NCBI GenBank assembly: GCA_017854535.1
Contig: JAFMHL010000015.1
Location: 1-64,000, forward strand
From: Nitratireductor sp.
GTDB lineage: Bacteria > Pseudomonadota > Alphaproteobacteria > Rhizobiales > Rhizobiaceae
Length of the DNA: 64,000 nucleotides
Reading direction: 5' to 3'
Below are positions 59,510 to 64,000 of this stretch, one piece after another. Within the stretch, counting starts at the first letter, position 1, and each line of letters begins with the position of its first letter. The notes beneath the pieces are model-generated. The model saw nothing but the letters and a program-made list of their open reading frames with translations, was not told the origin of the DNA and did no database searches. The translations under genes were made by a program, and so were the position numbers.

Positions 59510-60695
59510 AAGGCGTTGGCGTAAAATACAGCATTATCAATGCTATAAAACAAAGAGCTGACATGACCCAAAAACCATATCCAGCAACCGCATCATAAAT
59601 GGGTCCGGACAAAAACACGGCTAATCCCATTACCACGCCGCCCAAAACATAGCCAACCCCTTGGGCTGCGCCGATATTTTCTTCAGGAACAGCTTCCATA
59701 ATATAGTGCATGGTTCCAATATGAACTGCCCCAAAACTCAATCCATGGAGTACCTGCAAAAACAGGAAAGCCGCCTCGCCTTCAATAAATGGAAAAACCA
59801 GCCAGCGAATGACACCACCGAGACATCCCAATGCGATCATATGAACTGGCGAAAAGCGCTTTAGCAAACCCTTCGAAAACTGAAACAGCACCACTTCAGC
59901 TATAACGCCGATCGCCCATAACAGGCCGATCATGGTTCCTGTAATACCAATGGATTGCCAATAGATCGAACCAAACCCATAGAGAAATGCGTGACTGGCT
60001 TGGGCCAGGCCCGAGGCTGTCAAAACAATTAGAAAAACCGGATTAGCCAAAAGAGCGCGTCTTGAGACTGGATCATCTTTGGACGTAATTGCAATTTTCT
60101 TCCTGCCGATACGCGGCAGAACCAAAGACGCTAAAGCGCCAAGAAACATCGAGGCAACAAGCGCAAGCAAGATTGCATTTGCGTCAAAGCCAACCAGCAA
60201 AGCGCCGCCCCCTAGATTAGCCAAGATGAAAACCAGAGAACCCCAAATCCGTATTTTACCGTAGTCCGCATCAAATCGGCGAACACCCGAAAGGGTGATA
60301 GCATCAAGCAAGGGTAAAACAGGATTAAAGAACAGATTATAGAGCAAAGTCACTGCCAAGATGGGCCAAAAACTAACTGATGGAATATAGAGCAATATTG
60401 CAAATGCGGAGCCGAAATATAACAGCGTCAACAAATTTGCACGGTCTCGATGTTTGTCTGCATATGCCATCACCTGGCTGGATGCGAGAACACGAATGAC
60501 CAATGACATGGACAAGATTGTGCTGATTTCTAAGGGCGTTAAATCACGCGCCTCTAACCAAAGCGGAAAATAAGGCAGATATAAACCAACATAAAGAAAC
60601 TGCACCGCATATCCCAAGGACATGCGCGCGCCGAACAAATGGGGCATTTGTTCGAAGCTGGCTGGCTCGCTTTTATCGCTGGTTTGATTACCCAT
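59475..60695 (-). CDS. MFS transporter (HcaT/PPP-like)
   Basis: 406 aa; RMSLGYAVQFLYVGLYLPYFPLWLEARDLTPLEISTILS..., FLQVLHGLSFGAVHIGTMHYIMEAVPEENIGAAQG. Confidence 0.9.
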   Translation of the reverse strand: MGNQTSDKSEPASFEQMPHLFGARMSLGYAVQFLYVGLYLPYFPLWLEARDLTPLEISTILSMSLVIRVLASSQVMAYADKHRDRANLLTLLYFGSAFAILLYIPSVSFWPILAVTLLYNLFFNPVLPLLDAITLSGVRRFDADYGKIRIWGSLVFILANLGGGALLVGFDANAILLALVASMFLGALASLVLPRIGRKKIAITSKDDPVSRRALLANPVFLIVLTASGLAQASHAFLYGFGSIYWQSIGITGTMIGLLWAIGVIAEVVLFQFSKGLLKRFSPVHMIALGCLGGVIRWLVFPFIEGEAAFLFLQVLHGLSFGAVHIGTMHYIMEAVPEENIGAAQGVGYVLGGVVMGLAVFLSGPIYDAVAGYGFWVMSALCFIALIMLYFTPTPSSPTIQARVEK

Positions 60696-61680
60696 GACTA
60701 TTTAGGGCATGGGAAAGCGTTTCAGGATCAATATTGCCGCCTGATAGCACAGCTACCACAGTTTTCCCTGCAAGTGATTTTCCTGCCTTGATAACAGCAG
60801 CAAGCGCAACCGCCCCGCCCGGCTCCACCACTAGCTTCAACTCATTAAAAGCAAAGGCAACGGCTGAAAGCGCTTCGCTATCACTGACCACCTGCCCCTC
60901 GCCCAATAAGTCACGATTGATTGCAAATCCGATTTCGCCGGGCATTGGCGTCACAATAGCATCACATACAGAGCCGCCTGGCTTTTCATTCGATACCCGC
61001 TCTCCTTTGATGAGCGAACGGCGGTAATCATCAAACCCTTCAGGCTCACAACTGTGAACTTTGGCCGATGGAAAGTGCCGTTCCATAGCCAATGCTATAC
61101 CGGCGGTTAGACCACCACCGCCTGTGCAAACATATACACTATCTGGATCTTTGCCCATTTCTCCCATGGCATTGGCAATTTCAAGACCGGAAGTTCCCTG
61201 TCCAGCGATTACAAAGGGATCATTGAACGGATGAATGAAGTGCGCATTATTGCTTTCTAGCCAACTGGCGACGAGCGCATCACGATCTTCTGTCACGCGA
61301 TCATATAAAATAACCTCCGCGCCGGAGCGCCGCGTTCTGAAAACCTTTGTTGCCGGTGCATCCTTCGGCATGATGATGGTTGCAGGTACGCCCATCAAAC
61401 GCGCGGCCTCTGCAACGCCTTGAGCGTGATTACCACTTGAAACAGCGACGACACCCTTAGCTCTTACTTCGGCATCCAGCGCGGATATAGCATTATACGC
61501 ACCACGAAATTTGAACGATCCAGTACGTTGCAGCGTTTCTGCTTTCAGATAAACACTGGCTCCGGTCAATTCATCCAGTAGTGACGACCGCAACAAAGGT
61601 GTTTTATTAGCTACAGGCGCAATTCGCACGGCGGCGGCTTCAATATCTGCATAAGTTGGGATGGTTGGTAATGTTGCCAT
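60688..61680 (-). CDS. Threonine/serine dehydratase (PLP-dependent, fold type II)
   Basis: From MATLPTIPTYADIEAAAVRIAPVANKTPLLRSSLLDELTGASVYLKAETLQRTGSFKFRGAYNAI; SSGNHAQGVA; CTGGGGLTAGIALA. Confidence 0.92.
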   Translation of the reverse strand: MATLPTIPTYADIEAAAVRIAPVANKTPLLRSSLLDELTGASVYLKAETLQRTGSFKFRGAYNAISALDAEVRAKGVVAVSSGNHAQGVAEAARLMGVPATIIMPKDAPATKVFRTRRSGAEVILYDRVTEDRDALVASWLESNNAHFIHPFNDPFVIAGQGTSGLEIANAMGEMGKDPDSVYVCTGGGGLTAGIALAMERHFPSAKVHSCEPEGFDDYRRSLIKGERVSNEKPGGSVCDAIVTPMPGEIGFAINRDLLGEGQVVSDSEALSAVAFAFNELKLVVEPGGAVALAAVIKAGKSLAGKTVVAVLSGGNIDPETLSHALNSHG

Positions 61681-61870
61681 ATTGGCCAGCGCCTTATTGG
61701 GTGTTTCAAACGGCCTTCTCAAATTTATTGAACGATGAAATCTAAAAAGACAATGGTCAAAGGCCATTAACAACGCTTATTGATTCATTTTGCGAACAAA
61801 TATGAGCTGAAAGACTGGACAAGAATTTCTGTATGCTTATTCAATTGTACAGCAAATTCAGGAGAGCAAC

Positions 61871-62650
61871 ATGGAACTTGGTATTTCGGGTAAATCAGCA
61901 ATCATATGCGCTGGCAGCAGAGGTCTTGGACGTGGCTGCGCCGAACATTTGGCTGACGCGGGATGCACCATATTTCTAAACGGCCGCAATGAAGAGGTTT
62001 TGCTAAAGACCGCATTGGAGATTGAAGAGCGTACAGAAGCAAAAGTTATCACGGTGCTTGGAGATATTTCTCAAAAGAAAACGCAAGAACAACTTTTCCA
62101 TGTATGTCCTGACCCGGATATATTGGTGAACAACAATGGCGGCCCTCCATTTCGTGACTTTCGAGAACTTGACCGCGAAAAAATCATTGATGGCGTTACA
62201 CAGAACATGATCACCCCGATTGAGTTGATCCAGCACTATATCGATGGCATGGCCGATCGCGGATTTGGCCGGATCGTCAACATTACGTCCTCCTCCGTGT
62301 TGTCAGCTATTCCTGGCCTTGATCTTTCATCAGGGGCCAGAGCCGGCCTTACGTCTTTTCTAGCTGGCGTAGCGCGCCCGATGGTAGCCAAAAACGTTAC
62401 TATCAATCAAATCCTGCCTGGAAAGTTCGATACAGACAGAATTCGTGGCAGCTTGAGCTTTGCTGCCGAGAAAAAAGGCACCAGCGCAGAGCAAGAAGCC
62501 AATGAAAGCATGGCGGGCATTCCTGCAAAGCGCTTTGGTACACCAGATGAATTTGGAGCGCTTTGTGCGTTTTTATGTTCAGCTCATGCGGGCTACCTAA
62601 CGGGCCAAAACTTTCTGATTGATGGTGGTCTCAACCCGAACGCCTTTTGA
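61871..62650 (+). CDS. SDR family oxidoreductase
   Basis: 259 aa; GKSAIICAGSRGLGRGCAEHLADAGCTIFLNGRN..., VNNNGGPP, C-terminal YLTGQNFLIDGGLNPNAF. Confidence 0.92.
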   Translation: MELGISGKSAIICAGSRGLGRGCAEHLADAGCTIFLNGRNEEVLLKTALEIEERTEAKVITVLGDISQKKTQEQLFHVCPDPDILVNNNGGPPFRDFRELDREKIIDGVTQNMITPIELIQHYIDGMADRGFGRIVNITSSSVLSAIPGLDLSSGARAGLTSFLAGVARPMVAKNVTINQILPGKFDTDRIRGSLSFAAEKKGTSAEQEANESMAGIPAKRFGTPDEFGALCAFLCSAHAGYLTGQNFLIDGGLNPNAF

Positions 62651-62823
62651 TCTGTATTTATTGAAGGTTTATACAGCTTAAATTCCAACTGGATGACAGG
62701 TTCACGCCTCATTCAGGCTGTATTCATGCGTAAAATCTATAGTTGGTTTTTATCAAACTATTAACCGTATTGAAACATCAGGTGGGTATGGTCACGCAAA
62801 TCTAAAACATAGCTTTTCGCTTC

Positions 62824-63963
62824 ATGGTTCACGGACAAATGATCCCTTTGAATTCAAAACCTAATCAATCGCACTCTACAAACCATGCATATGCTTGGTT
62901 TCTCAATGCGTTGAACTGCGTTTTGGTTGCGGTACTTGCATGCGTTATCGCCCTTACAAGCGCTGGTGAAGTCTACGCCCAACAATCAGCTACCTGCAGA
63001 TCTTTGCAAGCTCAACTCGCATCCATTGAAACAGGCCGTGGCTCTAAAAAATCCTCCCAATATGTCAAATATGACCGCGCCATGAGCCAGCAGCTTTCAC
63101 AAATCAAGAAGACAGAACGGGCAGCAACAAGAAATGGCTGCCAACTGCTTCGCACCAATAATTGCCGGCGTATCAATTCAAGTCTCCAAAGCATGTATGC
63201 CAATATAGAATCGCTCAGGCGTACTAGAGACAGCCTTGCCGGAGGCGGTGCAACGCGTGAAGATCGCAACAAAATTCTCAGGGCGCTCGACAGGAATGGC
63301 TGTATTGAAACCGCATCTGTTAATCGCGAGCCTAATGATCAACCGCGTCGTCGAACCCTATTGGAACAGATATTCGGGTCGAAAACCTATACCGAACGGG
63401 GAACTGTAGGTATCGACAATCCAGACCTGAATAACCACTCTGGTACGTTCCGCACTTTGTGCGTCAGAACCTGCGATGGCTACTATTTCCCCATCAGCTT
63501 TTCCACGTCAAAAAACCGTTTTGAAAGCGATGCGGAGCAATGCCAACAATTGTGTCCAGGAACAGAAACTCAACTTTTCTATCACCCAATGCCAAATGGG
63601 GACGCTGAAGAATCGATTTCATATCGTAGCGGTGAGGCATATGCCTCATTGCCAAATGCCTTCTCTTATAGAAAAAATGTAAATTCAGAATGCTCTTGCA
63701 GGTCAGTTGCAAGCCGTGGTGGTTTTGAAGAAATTGCTGGGACTACTGCAAGCGAAAAAGCTGCGGCAGCTGTCGACGCAAAACCAACGATACCCACGCC
63801 TAGCTTTCGCGCGGATCAGGCTTTGGACATCGAGACAGAGCAAAATCTTGCAGGCGGACTAACGCTTGAAAGACTTGCTTCAATCAATGATAAATCTCAA
63901 GTCGCTATAAAGCCTGAAAAAACAATCAGGATAGTCGGGCCAGAGTTTTTTCCCGTCCAATAA
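62824..63963 (+). CDS. DUF2865 domain-containing secreted protein
   Basis: 379 aa; signal/TM segment, TCRSLQAQLASIETGR..., YRTLCVRTCDGYYFPISFST-like segment FRTLCVRTCDGYYFPISFSTSKNRFESDAEQCQQLCPGTETQLFYH. Confidence 0.88.
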   Translation: MVHGQMIPLNSKPNQSHSTNHAYAWFLNALNCVLVAVLACVIALTSAGEVYAQQSATCRSLQAQLASIETGRGSKKSSQYVKYDRAMSQQLSQIKKTERAATRNGCQLLRTNNCRRINSSLQSMYANIESLRRTRDSLAGGGATREDRNKILRALDRNGCIETASVNREPNDQPRRRTLLEQIFGSKTYTERGTVGIDNPDLNNHSGTFRTLCVRTCDGYYFPISFSTSKNRFESDAEQCQQLCPGTETQLFYHPMPNGDAEESISYRSGEAYASLPNAFSYRKNVNSECSCRSVASRGGFEEIAGTTASEKAAAAVDAKPTIPTPSFRADQALDIETEQNLAGGLTLERLASINDKSQVAIKPEKTIRIVGPEFFPVQ

Positions 63964-64000
63964 GCGGTAAAATTGCTGCCAATTCGGGACCGTGTTCGTC

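Overview
The window is a chromosomal segment that looks like an alphaproteobacterium of the Rhizobiales/Hyphomicrobiales. The assignment is inferred from gene content and order: tig-clpP-clpX-lon-hupB, comEC/gltX/gltA, soxBDAG, pcs, IalB, DUF2865 and a GPR-like polar growth protein. About 45 coding regions and three tRNAs (Ser-UGA, Leu-UAG, Glu-UUC) can be supported. Most of the window is housekeeping or core metabolism. No phage, IS element or CRISPR array was seen.

The parts most worth a second look are:
(1) A giant Gly-rich autotransporter/adhesin-like gene runs off the left edge. Its signal peptide and passenger lie in different frames. A perfect CtrA-type box (TTAA-N7-TTAAC) and a G9/C7 tract lie upstream.
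(2) A CcdAB-type toxin-antitoxin pair is embedded between tig and clpP, next to clpX and lon.
(3) A 1476-aa two-TM coiled-coil protein resembles the Rhizobiales Growth Pole Ring protein. It contains gapless 11-residue repeats, and a second perfect CtrA-type box lies in its divergent upstream region beside an orphan Hpt protein.
(4) A multi-hairpin region with mutually exclusive pairings lies between gltA and an M15-like lipoprotein gene.
(5) A photolyase / COG2907 / DUF1365 / cyclopropane-synthase-like operon.

Everything comes from reading the sequence. No database search was run.
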